From Caryophanales bacterium (GTDB taxonomy: Bacteria > Bacillota > Bacilli > Exiguobacteriales > Exiguobacteriaceae): DNA of 16,804 nucleotides. Position numbers and translations under genes: made by a program. How positions within the stretch are numbered: position 1 is the stretch's first letter; every line of letters starts with the position of its first letter. Under the pieces are notes generated by a model that worked only from the letters and a program-made list of their open reading frames with translations, did not search any database and was not told the origin of the DNA. The stretch covers positions 1 to 16,804 of the forward strand of contig CABIYO010000052.1 in NCBI GenBank assembly GCA_902362975.1, given 5' to 3'. Positions 1-5,880 of the stretch are shown here, piece by piece.

Positions 1-100
1 AATTTGATATAGCTCTTAAATTGACGAAGCTTGCGCTTCATTCAAAAATGGTAAAACTTATTTTTGCCTCATCGTTCAGTTTTCAAAGTTCGTCAGTTTA
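1..100 (-). other. Probable 16S rRNA leader (boxA-like element and GNRA hairpin)
   Basis: This is the region transcribed after tRNA-Ile, running off the left edge. On the minus strand, 78-90 reads AACTTTGAAAACT, close to the Bacillus rRNA boxA antitermination element (CUUUGAAAACU). Bases 26-39 form a 5-bp hairpin, GAAGC-GCAA-GCTTC, closed by a GNRA tetraloop. The last bases before the edge (AGAGCTATATCAAATT) resemble the sequence just upstream of 16S rRNA in Bacillales. No rRNA sequence is visible in the window, so the downstream 16S gene is inferred. A 16S-23S spacer is the main alternative. Confidence 0.6.
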
Positions 101-102
101 AA

Positions 103-179
<77 letters not shown>

Positions 180-191
180 ATAAAAAAAGAA

Positions 192-268
192 TGGTGCACC
201 CTGAGAGATTCGAACTCCCGGCCTTTAGATTCGTAGTCTAACGCTCTATCCAGCTGAGCTAAGGGTGC
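192..268 (-). tRNA. tRNA-Arg (ACG)
   Basis: Acceptor stem GCACCCT/AGGGTGC. The anticodon stem TTAGA/TCTAA encloses CTACGAA, giving anticodon ACG (A34 is normally modified to inosine and reads CGU/CGC/CGA). CCA is encoded. Confidence 0.97.
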
Positions 269-271
269 ATA

Positions 272-359
272 TGGTGCGGTCGAGAGGACTTGAACCTCCA
301 CGGTGTTAACCACCACTAGGCCCTCAACCTAGCGCGTCTACCGATTCCGCCACGACCGC
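272..359 (-). tRNA. tRNA-Leu (GAG)
   Basis: An 88-nt class II tRNA with a long variable arm. Acceptor stem GCGGTCG/CGACCGC. The anticodon stem CTAGG/CCTAG encloses TTGAGGG, giving anticodon GAG. CCA is encoded. Only three bases separate it from the tRNA-Arg gene. Confidence 0.97.
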
Positions 360-382
360 AGCGTATAAAATTAAAAAGAAAA

Positions 383-458
383 TGGTGAGTCATGCAGGGC
401 TCGAACCTGCGACCCTCTGATTAAAAGTCAGATGCTCTACCAACTGAGCTAATGACTC
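383..458 (-). tRNA. tRNA-Lys (TTT)
   Basis: Acceptor stem GAGTCAT/ATGACTC. The anticodon stem TCTGA/TCAGA encloses CTTTTAA, giving anticodon TTT. CCA is encoded. Confidence 0.97.
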
Positions 459-468
459 AAATAAAAAG

Positions 469-540
469 CTGGGCTGGAAGGGATCGAACCTTCGCATGTC
501 GGAATCAAAATCCGATGCCTTACCACTTGGCTACAGCCCA
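469..540 (-). tRNA. tRNA-Gln (TTG), CCA not encoded
   Basis: Acceptor stem TGGGCTG/CAGCCCA with discriminator G. The anticodon stem TCGGA/TCCGA encloses TTTTGAT, giving anticodon TTG. The bases after the discriminator are CTTTTT rather than CCA, so the 3' CCA must be added by tRNA nucleotidyltransferase. The other nine tRNAs here encode CCA. Confidence 0.96.
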
Positions 541-547
541 ACGTAAA

Positions 548-623
548 TGGCGGTCTTGACGGGATTCGAACCCGCGATCTCCTGCGTGACAGGCAGGCAT
601 GTTAACCCCTACACCACAAGACC
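548..623 (-). tRNA. tRNA-Asp (GTC)
   Basis: Acceptor stem GGTCTTG/CAAGACC with discriminator G. The anticodon stem CCTGC/GCAGG encloses CTGTCAC, giving anticodon GTC. CCA is encoded. Confidence 0.97.
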
Positions 624-644
624 AGATTACGTTTTTATTTGAAA

Positions 645-720
645 TGGTGGAGGATGACGGGATCGAACCGCCGACCCCCTGCTTGTAAGGCAGGTGCTCT
701 CCCAGCTGAGCTAATCCTCC
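645..720 (-). tRNA. tRNA-Val (TAC)
   Basis: Acceptor stem GGAGGAT/ATCCTCC. The anticodon stem CCTGC/GCAGG encloses CTTACAA, giving anticodon TAC. CCA is encoded. Confidence 0.97.
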
Positions 721-725
721 GTATA

Positions 726-800
726 TGGTGACCCGTACGGGATTCGAACCCGTGTTACCGCCGTGAAAGGGCGGTGTCTTAACCGCTTGACCAACGGGCC
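726..800 (-). tRNA. tRNA-Glu (TTC)
   Basis: Acceptor stem GGCCCGT/ACGGGTC, with one G-T pair. The anticodon stem CCGCC/GGCGG encloses CTTTCAC, giving anticodon TTC. CCA is encoded. Confidence 0.97.
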
Positions 801-828
801 AGTGTATGTGTCTTCTAAGTAATTTAAG

Positions 829-920
829 TGGCGGAGACGGAGGGATTCGAACCCTCGCACCGGTTTCCCAGCCTACTCCCTTAGCAGGGGAGCCCCTTAT
901 AGCCTCTTGGGTACGTCTCC
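829..920 (-). tRNA. tRNA-Ser (GCT)
   Basis: A 92-nt class II tRNA with a long variable arm. Acceptor stem GGAGACG/CGTCTCC. The anticodon stem CTCCC/GGGAG encloses CTGCTAA, giving anticodon GCT (AGC/AGU codons). CCA is encoded. Confidence 0.96.
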
Positions 921-929
921 AAAATAAAA

Positions 930-1004
930 TGGCTCCGCAAGTAGGATTTGAACCTACGACCTACCGGTTAACAGCCGGTTGCTCTACCACTGAGCTATTG
1001 CGGA
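930..1004 (-). tRNA. tRNA-Asn (GTT)
   Basis: Acceptor stem TCCGCAA/TTGCGGA. The anticodon stem ACCGG/CCGGT encloses CTGTTAA, giving anticodon GTT. CCA is encoded. It is the first tRNA transcribed, about 27 nt downstream of the predicted transcription start. Confidence 0.97.
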
Positions 1005-1037
1005 ACGTTGCTTGAAATTATCGAAGTAACGATTTAT

Positions 1038-1066
1038 ATTGTAACCGCAAACCAGAAACCTGTCAA
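1038..1066 (-). promoter_or_regulatory. Strong SigA promoter of the tRNA(-rRNA) operon
   Basis: On the minus strand, -35 TTGACA (1066-1061, perfect) and -10 TACAAT (1043-1038, 5/6) are separated by exactly 17 nt. An A/T-rich stretch just upstream (about 1071-1095) could act as an UP element, as is usual for stable-RNA promoters. The predicted start is near 1031. Confidence 0.88.
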
Positions 1067-1157
1067 TCACTTTCTTAGAAAAACTTTTATTTCGCATGCC
1101 GTCTCTCGGCGACTTCTATAAGATAACACGGTGAAAAAAGACCGTCAACACTTTTTC

Positions 1158-1197
1158 AAAAAAAAATCAGGTAAAACGAAAAACAGTTTACCTGATT
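1158..1197 (-). terminator. Rho-independent terminator of tex
   Basis: On the minus strand an 11-bp perfect stem (AATCAGGTAAA paired with TTTACCTGATT, arms 1197-1187 and 1175-1165) is followed by a run of T. It starts 12 nt after the tex stop codon. Bases 1067-1157, between this and the tRNA promoter, show no further gene. Confidence 0.9.
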
Positions 1198-1208
1198 CGA
1201 GTTTCTTC

Positions 1209-3338
1209 TTATTTAATTTTCGGTGCAAGCATCGTTAAACTAATCCGTCCCCGATTCACATCGACCTGTTCGATCCACACGGTCACGATGTCACCAACCG
1301 CCACGACATCTAATGGATGCTTCACGTATCGATTCGACAATTTCGAAATGTGGACCAAGCCATCTTGCTTCACCCCAATGTCAACGAACGCGCCAAAATC
1401 AATGACGTTTCGGACGGTTCCTTGGAATTCCATGCCGACTTGAAGGTCTTCGAGACTCATGACGTCCGTGCGTAGTAACGGTTTCTGGATATCTTCTCGC
1501 GGATCACGACCGGGTTTGGCTAATGATTTCAAAATGTCCTCAACTGTCGGAAGCCCCGCTTCTAGTCGTTCACTCAAGGCTTTAGCGTCGACTTGTTGCA
1601 ATCGTTCTCGAAGCGCGGCCGTGCCGACCTCTGACTTTGAAGATCCGATTTCTTTTAAAATCGATAACGCGAGTGGATAGCTTTCTGGGTGGATCTCCGT
1701 CTGGTCGAGAACGTCTTTCCCGTTCATGATCCGTAAGAATCCAGCCGCCTGTTCAAACGCCTTCGCTCCGAGACGAGGTACTTTCTTAATTTCCTTTCTC
1801 GTTTCAAAGCGCCCATTCTCTTCACGATATGCCACAATATTTTTCGCCGTCGTTTTATTAAGTCCTGAGACGTACGTCAATAAAGACTCGGAAGCACGGT
1901 TCACATCGATTCCGACCATGTTGACCACACTCTCGACGACGAACTCTAAAGAGGCCTTTAGTTTATTCTGGCTGACGTCATGCTGATATTGTCCGACACC
2001 GACTGATTGCGGGTCGACTTTGACAAGTTCCGCCATCGCGTCTTGAATTCGACGTGCAATCGAAACGGCTGACCGTTCCTCAACTTTCAAATCCGGGAAT
2101 TCACTTCGTGCGACTTCCGATGCCGAGTAGACACTTGCCCCCGCTTCGTTCACAATCGCGTAAGCAATCTCACGTTCCGCTTTCTTCAACCAGTCGGCGA
2201 CGAATTGTTCCGTCTCTCGTGATGCCGTTCCGTTTCCGACGACGATGACCGAGATTGGATATTTCGTCGCGAGTCTCGTCAGTACTTTTTCAGCGCCGGC
2301 GATATCGTGTTTCGGTGCAGTTGGATAGAAGACACCGACCTCTTCGACTTTTCCGATTTCATTGACGACTGCCCATTTACAACCGGTCCGATAAGCCGGG
2401 TCGATCCCTAAGACGACGACTTCGCGTAAGGGTGGTTGCATATAGAGCTGTTTCAAATTTTTTGAGAAGACATCGATTGCCTGCTCTTCTGCCTTTTCTG
2501 TCAACTCCCCACGAATCTCCCGTTCGATAGCCGGGAAGACCGACTTCTTGTACGCCTCCGTCACAGCCGTCTCGACAACCTCACGTTTTTCTTTCGGAAG
2601 TCGTTCATATGTACGGAGGGCTTGATTCATGAAACGCGTCTCATCGAACACCACCTTCACTTGGAGCACGTCCGTACGTTCCCCGCGATTCAAGGCGAGT
2701 ACACGGTGTGGGACGATGCCGGTGATCTTCTCTTCATACTCATAATACTGCGCAAAAATCTCTTTTTCGTCTTCCGCTTGTTTTTTCTTCTTCGAGCGCA
2801 AAAGTCCTTCTTTGCGTACACGGTCACGAAGCATCTGGCGCAGTTTCGCTTCCTCTCCCCATTCTTCACCGATGATGGCATGGACGAGCGATAACGCTTC
2901 CTCTACCTCGACGTCTTGAGCGAGTTCTTTTACCTTGTCTGAAGAATAGGGGGATTTGTCCCGGAACCAGTCCGCAAGCGGCTGCAGTCCTTTCTCGCGT
3001 CCCTGTTCTGCTTTCGTGCGTCGTTTTGGACGATACGGCAAATAAATGTCTTCCACTTGTTGAAGCGTAGTCGCCGCCTCTACCGCTCTAGATAATTCAG
3101 GCGTTGATTTTTCCAGCTCTTCTAATTTAGCAAGGACATCTGCTTTTCGCTTTTGTAGACTCTCTTCATATTGAAGAGCATCCAAGATTCCTTTGATTTC
3201 AACTTCGTCCAAATTCCCCGTCATTTCCTTCCGATAACGGGCCATGAACGGAATCGTCGCCCCTTCAGATGCGAGCTGCTGAACCGTCTCTACTTGGTTC
3301 ACTTTCAAGTTTAACGCGTTAGCCACTTTCGTAATCAC
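1209..3338 (-). CDS. tex: Tex-family RNA-binding transcription accessory protein
   Basis: Tex is a conserved cytoplasmic nucleic-acid-binding protein linked to transcription and, in some species, toxin expression. Its exact role in Bacillales is unclear. At about 709 residues it has the family architecture: an N-terminal helical Tex domain (motif IPFMARYRKE), a YqgF/RNase H-like domain opening with GIDPAYRTG (D313), a helix-hairpin-helix region (about 470-560), and a C-terminal S1 domain (motifs GTVRN, DFGAFVDIG, DGLVHIS). I chose the GTG at 3338 because AAGGAAG (3353-3347) lies 8 nt upstream. The in-frame GTG at 3347 overlaps that ribosome binding site and would add three residues. It corresponds to B. 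subtilis ydcI and likewise lies downstream of the sigB region. The sigB terminator separates the two genes. Confidence 0.95.
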   Translation of the reverse strand: MITKVANALNLKVNQVETVQQLASEGATIPFMARYRKEMTGNLDEVEIKGILDALQYEESLQKRKADVLAKLEELEKSTPELSRAVEAATTLQQVEDIYLPYRPKRRTKAEQGREKGLQPLADWFRDKSPYSSDKVKELAQDVEVEEALSLVHAIIGEEWGEEAKLRQMLRDRVRKEGLLRSKKKKQAEDEKEIFAQYYEYEEKITGIVPHRVLALNRGERTDVLQVKVVFDETRFMNQALRTYERLPKEKREVVETAVTEAYKKSVFPAIEREIRGELTEKAEEQAIDVFSKNLKQLYMQPPLREVVVLGIDPAYRTGCKWAVVNEIGKVEEVGVFYPTAPKHDIAGAEKVLTRLATKYPISVIVVGNGTASRETEQFVADWLKKAEREIAYAIVNEAGASVYSASEVARSEFPDLKVEERSAVSIARRIQDAMAELVKVDPQSVGVGQYQHDVSQNKLKASLEFVVESVVNMVGIDVNRASESLLTYVSGLNKTTAKNIVAYREENGRFETRKEIKKVPRLGAKAFEQAAGFLRIMNGKDVLDQTEIHPESYPLALSILKEIGSSKSEVGTAALRERLQQVDAKALSERLEAGLPTVEDILKSLAKPGRDPREDIQKPLLRTDVMSLEDLQVGMEFQGTVRNVIDFGAFVDIGVKQDGLVHISKLSNRYVKHPLDVVAVGDIVTVWIEQVDVNRGRISLTMLAPKIK

Positions 3339-3369
3339 TTGAATCACTTCCTTTTTTGATCTCTTTCAA

Positions 3370-3378
3370 AGTGTAGCA
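3370..3378 (-). promoter_or_regulatory. Candidate extended -10 promoter for tex
   Basis: On the minus strand TGC-TACACT (3378-3370) has the TGn extension and a 4/6 -10 hexamer. It lies between the sigB terminator and the tex ribosome binding site. There is no convincing -35. Confidence 0.4.
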
Positions 3379-3387
3379 AACATTCAA

Positions 3388-3420
3388 ACAAAAAAGCGAT
3401 GACTCGATTAGTCATCGCTT
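3388..3420 (-). terminator. sigB operon terminator overlapping the sigB 3' end
   Basis: On the minus strand a perfect 10-bp stem (AAGCGATGAC/GTCATCGCTT, arms 3420-3411 and 3403-3394) is followed by TTTTTTG. The loop contains the sigB stop codon (3410-3408), so the 5' arm is coding sequence. Confidence 0.92.
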
Positions 3421-4208
3421 GAGAATACTTCATTGAGTGGAACCTTGATGGCTTCACGCAGCTTTTCGAGTGCTCGTCGTTGCAAACGGGACACATGCAT
3501 CTGCGAGATTCCAAGAAGTTCTCCTGTCTCTTTTTGACTCATGTTCTTATAGTAGGCGCATTCTAAGATAGCGCGTTCCCGTTCATTTAAGACGTTGAAC
3601 GCCTTCTCTAAGATGAGGCGCTGGTCGACCGATTCATACCCGCGCTCTTGGCTACCGACCAAGTCGAGTAATGTGACCGTACTACCTTCGTTATCCGCTT
3701 CGATCGAACTATCGACCGACAAGGCTTGATAGCTCTTACCCATCTCGAGCGTTTCGAGAATTTCTTCATCGGACACACCAAGGTGGTCGGCAATTTCATC
3801 GATTCGTGGCGAACGTTGTAATTCGGTCGTCAACTCCTCGACTGTCTTCTTGATTTTTGGACCGAGTTCTTTGATCCGACGTGGTACGTGGACACTCCAC
3901 GTCTTGTCACGAATGAATCGCTTGATCTCGCCGATGATGGTCGGGACAGCAAACGATTCGAAGCTACGACCAAATTCCGGGTCAAATCGACGAAGTGCCG
4001 CCAATAACCCAATCATCCCAACTTGCACAAGATCGTCGTGAATCGTGCGACCACGCGAAAATTTACGCGCGAGTGCTCCAACGAGGTCAGAATAGCGGTT
4101 GATGAGGAGCATTTGCACTTCTTCGTTTTGATCGTCTTGTTGATAGCGTTCAATCCACTCTAATACCTCGTCATCACTGTGATGGCGTTGTTGAGATTTT
4201 GCTGGCAC
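3408..4208 (-). CDS. sigB: RNA polymerase sigma factor SigB (general stress)
   Basis: This is an alternative sigma-70 factor (SigB/SigF/SigG subfamily) that directs RNA polymerase to general-stress promoters. At 266 residues it is close to the B. subtilis length. Region 2 is well conserved (DDLVQVGMIGLL, FAVPTIIGEIKRFIRD, VHVPRR), region 3 follows (about 115-160), and region 4 carries the helix-turn-helix (MSQKETGELLGISQMHVSRL). The GTG start at 4208 has GAGGTGG six bases upstream, and the gene overlaps the rsbW 3' end by 35 nt, implying translational coupling. Position next to rsbV-rsbW separates SigB from the sporulation factors SigF and SigG, which sit with spoIIA/spoIIG genes. No rsbX follows it. 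Confidence 0.96.
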   Translation of the reverse strand: MPAKSQQRHHSDDEVLEWIERYQQDDQNEEVQMLLINRYSDLVGALARKFSRGRTIHDDLVQVGMIGLLAALRRFDPEFGRSFESFAVPTIIGEIKRFIRDKTWSVHVPRRIKELGPKIKKTVEELTTELQRSPRIDEIADHLGVSDEEILETLEMGKSYQALSVDSSIEADNEGSTVTLLDLVGSQERGYESVDQRLILEKAFNVLNERERAILECAYYKNMSQKETGELLGISQMHVSRLQRRALEKLREAIKVPLNEVFSSDD

Positions 4209-4653
4209 TCTGATCCACCTCGTCCCTATTGAGGAGTTTTGTCATCGTCACTTTGACACCGTTGTCTTTATTGATCGAAACATCGTCCATTAATGCTTCG
4301 ATCAAGAAGAGACCAAGTCCTCCTTCATGGAGCGATTCAATTTCGGTCGTCTCTTCGACCGGAGCGGCTTGACGCTTCACATCATCTGCGAACGTCTTCC
4401 CTGAATCCTCAATCGTGATTTCAAGACGATCTGCGTAGACGCCACAAGCAAGTTTGACTTTCCCATCTTGATGATCGTCATAAGCATGTTGTACAGCATT
4501 ACCACATGCTTCCGAGACCGCGATTTTAATATCCTCGATCTCGTCGTACGTATATCCCATACGGTTAGCGATTCCTGAAACGACTAATCGAACCACACCG
4601 ACATATTCCGGTTTGGCCGGGAACGTCATGACCGTCTGTTCAACATTATTCAT
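4174..4653 (-). CDS. rsbW: Anti-sigma-B factor / serine kinase RsbW
   Basis: RsbW binds SigB and holds it inactive, and it phosphorylates the anti-anti-sigma factor RsbV. The 159-residue protein is a GHKL (Bergerat-fold) ATPase: N-box SEACGNAVQHAY with E48 and N52, G1 box EDSG (D83, G85), and G2 box GGLGLFL (from G111). Its ATG overlaps the rsbV stop codon by 4 nt (ATGA), with AAGAGGTGG upstream inside rsbV. Its 3' end overlaps sigB by 35 nt. This tight packing fits the fixed stoichiometry needed by the partner switch. The only real alternative is SpoIIAB, which the adjacent sigB makes unlikely. Confidence 0.96.
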   Translation of the reverse strand: MNNVEQTVMTFPAKPEYVGVVRLVVSGIANRMGYTYDEIEDIKIAVSEACGNAVQHAYDDHQDGKVKLACGVYADRLEITIEDSGKTFADDVKRQAAPVEETTEIESLHEGGLGLFLIEALMDDVSINKDNGVKVTMTKLLNRDEVDQSASKISTTPSQ

Positions 4654-4976
4654 TGCGTGCCACCTCTTACGTTCGAATTAATAGAAAGAAGTTTATGAAG
4701 ACCCGTCAATTCGAATAGACGATTGACTCGGTCTGTGACTCCGACAAGTGACAACTCTTTTTCGTTACGCGTGGCAATTTTCAATGCCCCGACGAACACG
4801 CCAAGACCTGTCGAATCCATATACTCCACTTCGTCTAAATGAACGACGACATCTTGTTCACTGATGGTTGGATGCAAGGCTTCTTTCAATTTTGGTGCAG
4901 TATATGTATCCACTTCTCCAGATACGTAAAGGTGTAATTGTTCTCCAATGACTTGCTCGCGAATCGCTAAATCCAT
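4650..4976 (-). CDS. rsbV: Anti-anti-sigma factor RsbV
   Basis: A STAS-domain protein of 108 residues. Unphosphorylated RsbV binds RsbW and frees SigB. The conserved phosphorylation loop YMDSTGLGV is present; S55 matches the serine phosphorylated by RsbW in the family. The ATG at 4976 has AGGAGG nine bases upstream. It is the first gene of the rsbV-rsbW-sigB operon, behind a candidate SigB promoter. The phosphatase that would reactivate RsbV-P (RsbU or RsbP in relatives) is not encoded nearby. The coding sequence contains one UACAU (4908-4904), the NdoA cleavage motif known from B. subtilis. Confidence 0.95.
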   Translation of the reverse strand: MDLAIREQVIGEQLHLYVSGEVDTYTAPKLKEALHPTISEQDVVVHLDEVEYMDSTGLGVFVGALKIATRNEKELSLVGVTDRVNRLFELTGLHKLLSINSNVRGGTQ

Positions 4977-5029
4977 CGTCTATTCCCTCCTAAATGTCCG
5001 TACAAAAAAATTGAGTACGATTAATTTAA

Positions 5030-5054
5030 ATTCCCTTGTAACAAAATCTTAAAC
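5030..5054 (-). promoter_or_regulatory. Candidate SigB-dependent promoter of rsbV-rsbW-sigB
   Basis: On the minus strand, -35 GTTTAA (5054-5049, perfect) and -10 GGGAAT (5035-5030) are separated by 13 nt, matching the B. subtilis SigB consensus (GTTTAA, 12-14 nt, GGGWAW). It lies downstream of the ndoA terminator and gives a leader of about 45 nt before rsbV. The site implies positive autoregulation, as at the internal sigB promoter of B. subtilis. Confidence 0.8.
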
Positions 5055-5071
5055 CACTTATTAAAAAAAGT

Positions 5072-5104
5072 TTAAAAAAAGACCGATACCTATGTACCAG
5101 TCTT
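5072..5104 (-). terminator. Terminator of the ndoAI-ndoA transcript
   Basis: On the minus strand an 11-bp stem with two G-T pairs (arms 5104-5094 and 5089-5079, loop ATAG) is followed by a T run. It insulates rsbV from upstream transcription. The apex contains a TACAT (5096-5092). Confidence 0.85.
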
Positions 5105-5116
5105 ATCTATGTAAGG

Positions 5117-5467
5117 CTAGAGAGGGATCAATCCCATACTGATCTCTAGCGCTCTGTCCACTCTATGCATCGTCTCATCGTCGAGATGAGTGACTTTATC
5201 CGTCAGACGACGCTTATCAATCGTTCGAATCTGCTCAAGTAAAATCACAGAGTCTCGTTCGAGTCCGTGCTTCTCTTGATATACTTCCACATGAGTCGGC
5301 AGTTTTGCTTTTTGAATCTGAGCTGTAATCGCAGCGACAATGACGGTCGGGCTAAAGCGATTGCCGATGTCGTTCTGCACGATCAGAACGGGTCGAACGC
5401 CACCTTGCTCTGAGCCGACTACAGGCGACAGATTCGCATAAAACACGTCACCACGCTTTACGATCAC
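5117..5467 (-). CDS. ndoA: MazF/PemK-type endoribonuclease toxin NdoA (EndoA)
   Basis: This is a sequence-specific mRNA interferase of the CcdB/PemK fold; the B. subtilis orthologue cuts at UACAU. The 116-residue protein is strongly like B. subtilis Ndo[12 protein letters not shown] near the N terminus, [27 protein letters not shown], and [18 protein letters not shown]. The conserved R25 and T48 of the active site are present. I chose the GTG at 5467 because it gives MIVKRGDV, as in B. subtilis, and has GTGGGGTG eight bases upstream. The in-frame GTG at 5476 overlaps the antitoxin stop by 4 nt and would add three residues. It follows the antitoxin gene with a 5-nt gap, so the two are co-transcribed and probably coupled. 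Confidence 0.95.
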   Translation of the reverse strand: MIVKRGDVFYANLSPVVGSEQGGVRPVLIVQNDIGNRFSPTVIVAAITAQIQKAKLPTHVEVYQEKHGLERDSVILLEQIRTIDKRRLTDKVTHLDDETMHRVDRALEISMGLIPL

Positions 5468-5472
5468 GCTGC

Positions 5473-5751
5473 TCACACCCCACTTACTTGACGTAAGAGA
5501 GCGTGTTCGGCTTCGGTTTCAATCGTTAGCATCTCTTCTGCCATATTCAAGTTAAACGCGGCCATCTCTTGATAGCCTTTCGCCAATTCTTCACGCAGTG
5601 TTTGTTGTCGATCAGCAATTTCTTTAGACAAGTATGTCACTACATCGTTCAAGGACAGTGTTCCACGGTCTTTCATCGAAATCGGACCCCCTTGTTGCGA
5701 GAACCGATCTGGGACGGACGCTAGCGCACCCGCATTTCGCTGCTTCAACAT
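5473..5751 (-). CDS. ndoAI: NdoAI-like (EndoAI) antitoxin with divergent N-terminal domain
   Basis: Identified by position and by its C terminus. The stretch [16 protein letters not shown] with a final VSG aligns with the toxin-binding tail of B. subtilis NdoAI (GYMEMAKINLNIS, ending VSGG). The N-terminal ribbon-helix-helix region is only weakly recognisable: SVPDRF in place of SLPENL, then a helix ending LSKEIADR. It lacks the usual clean alternating beta-strand. I chose the ATG at 5751 because GGAGGTG lies just upstream and the 92-residue product matches the family length (93). A GTG at 5775 is in frame but has no ribosome binding site. It precedes ndoA by 5 nt and presumably neutralises it. 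Confidence 0.8.
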   Translation of the reverse strand: MLKQRNAGALASVPDRFSQQGGPISMKDRGTLSLNDVVTYLSKEIADRQQTLREELAKGYQEMAAFNLNMAEEMLTIETEAEHALLRQVSGV

Positions 5752-5792
5752 CTTACACCTCCAGAATCGTTTCACGGACTGGCGGAAATTCT

Positions 5793-5822
5793 CCCGCGTT
5801 CTTTAACAATATAACACGCGGG
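5793..5822 (-). promoter_or_regulatory. Candidate ndoAI-ndoA promoter inside an inverted repeat
   Basis: On the minus strand an extended -10, TGT-TATATT (5816-5808), sits within a 7-bp perfect inverted repeat, CCCGCGT/ACGCGGG (5822-5816 and 5799-5793, 16-nt spacer). There is no clear -35. The repeat has no following T run, so it is more likely an operator than an alr terminator. Autoregulation by the antitoxin is an inference. Confidence 0.45.
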
Positions 5823-5880
5823 AATGGGAAAATATAGAGAAATCGAGAAAGAATTCAGATAATTTCACACGATTTATGAT

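Noticed and set aside
806..1015. 69-residue plus-strand open frame in the tRNA cluster
   Set aside because: It reads antisense through tRNA-Ser and tRNA-Asn; its peptide is tRNA complement and it has no ribosome binding site.
1131..1158. Possible hairpin TGAAAAAAG ... CTTTTTCA
   Set aside because: The stem is A/T-only with unequal arms and no T run; the strong stem at 1165-1197 is the real terminator.
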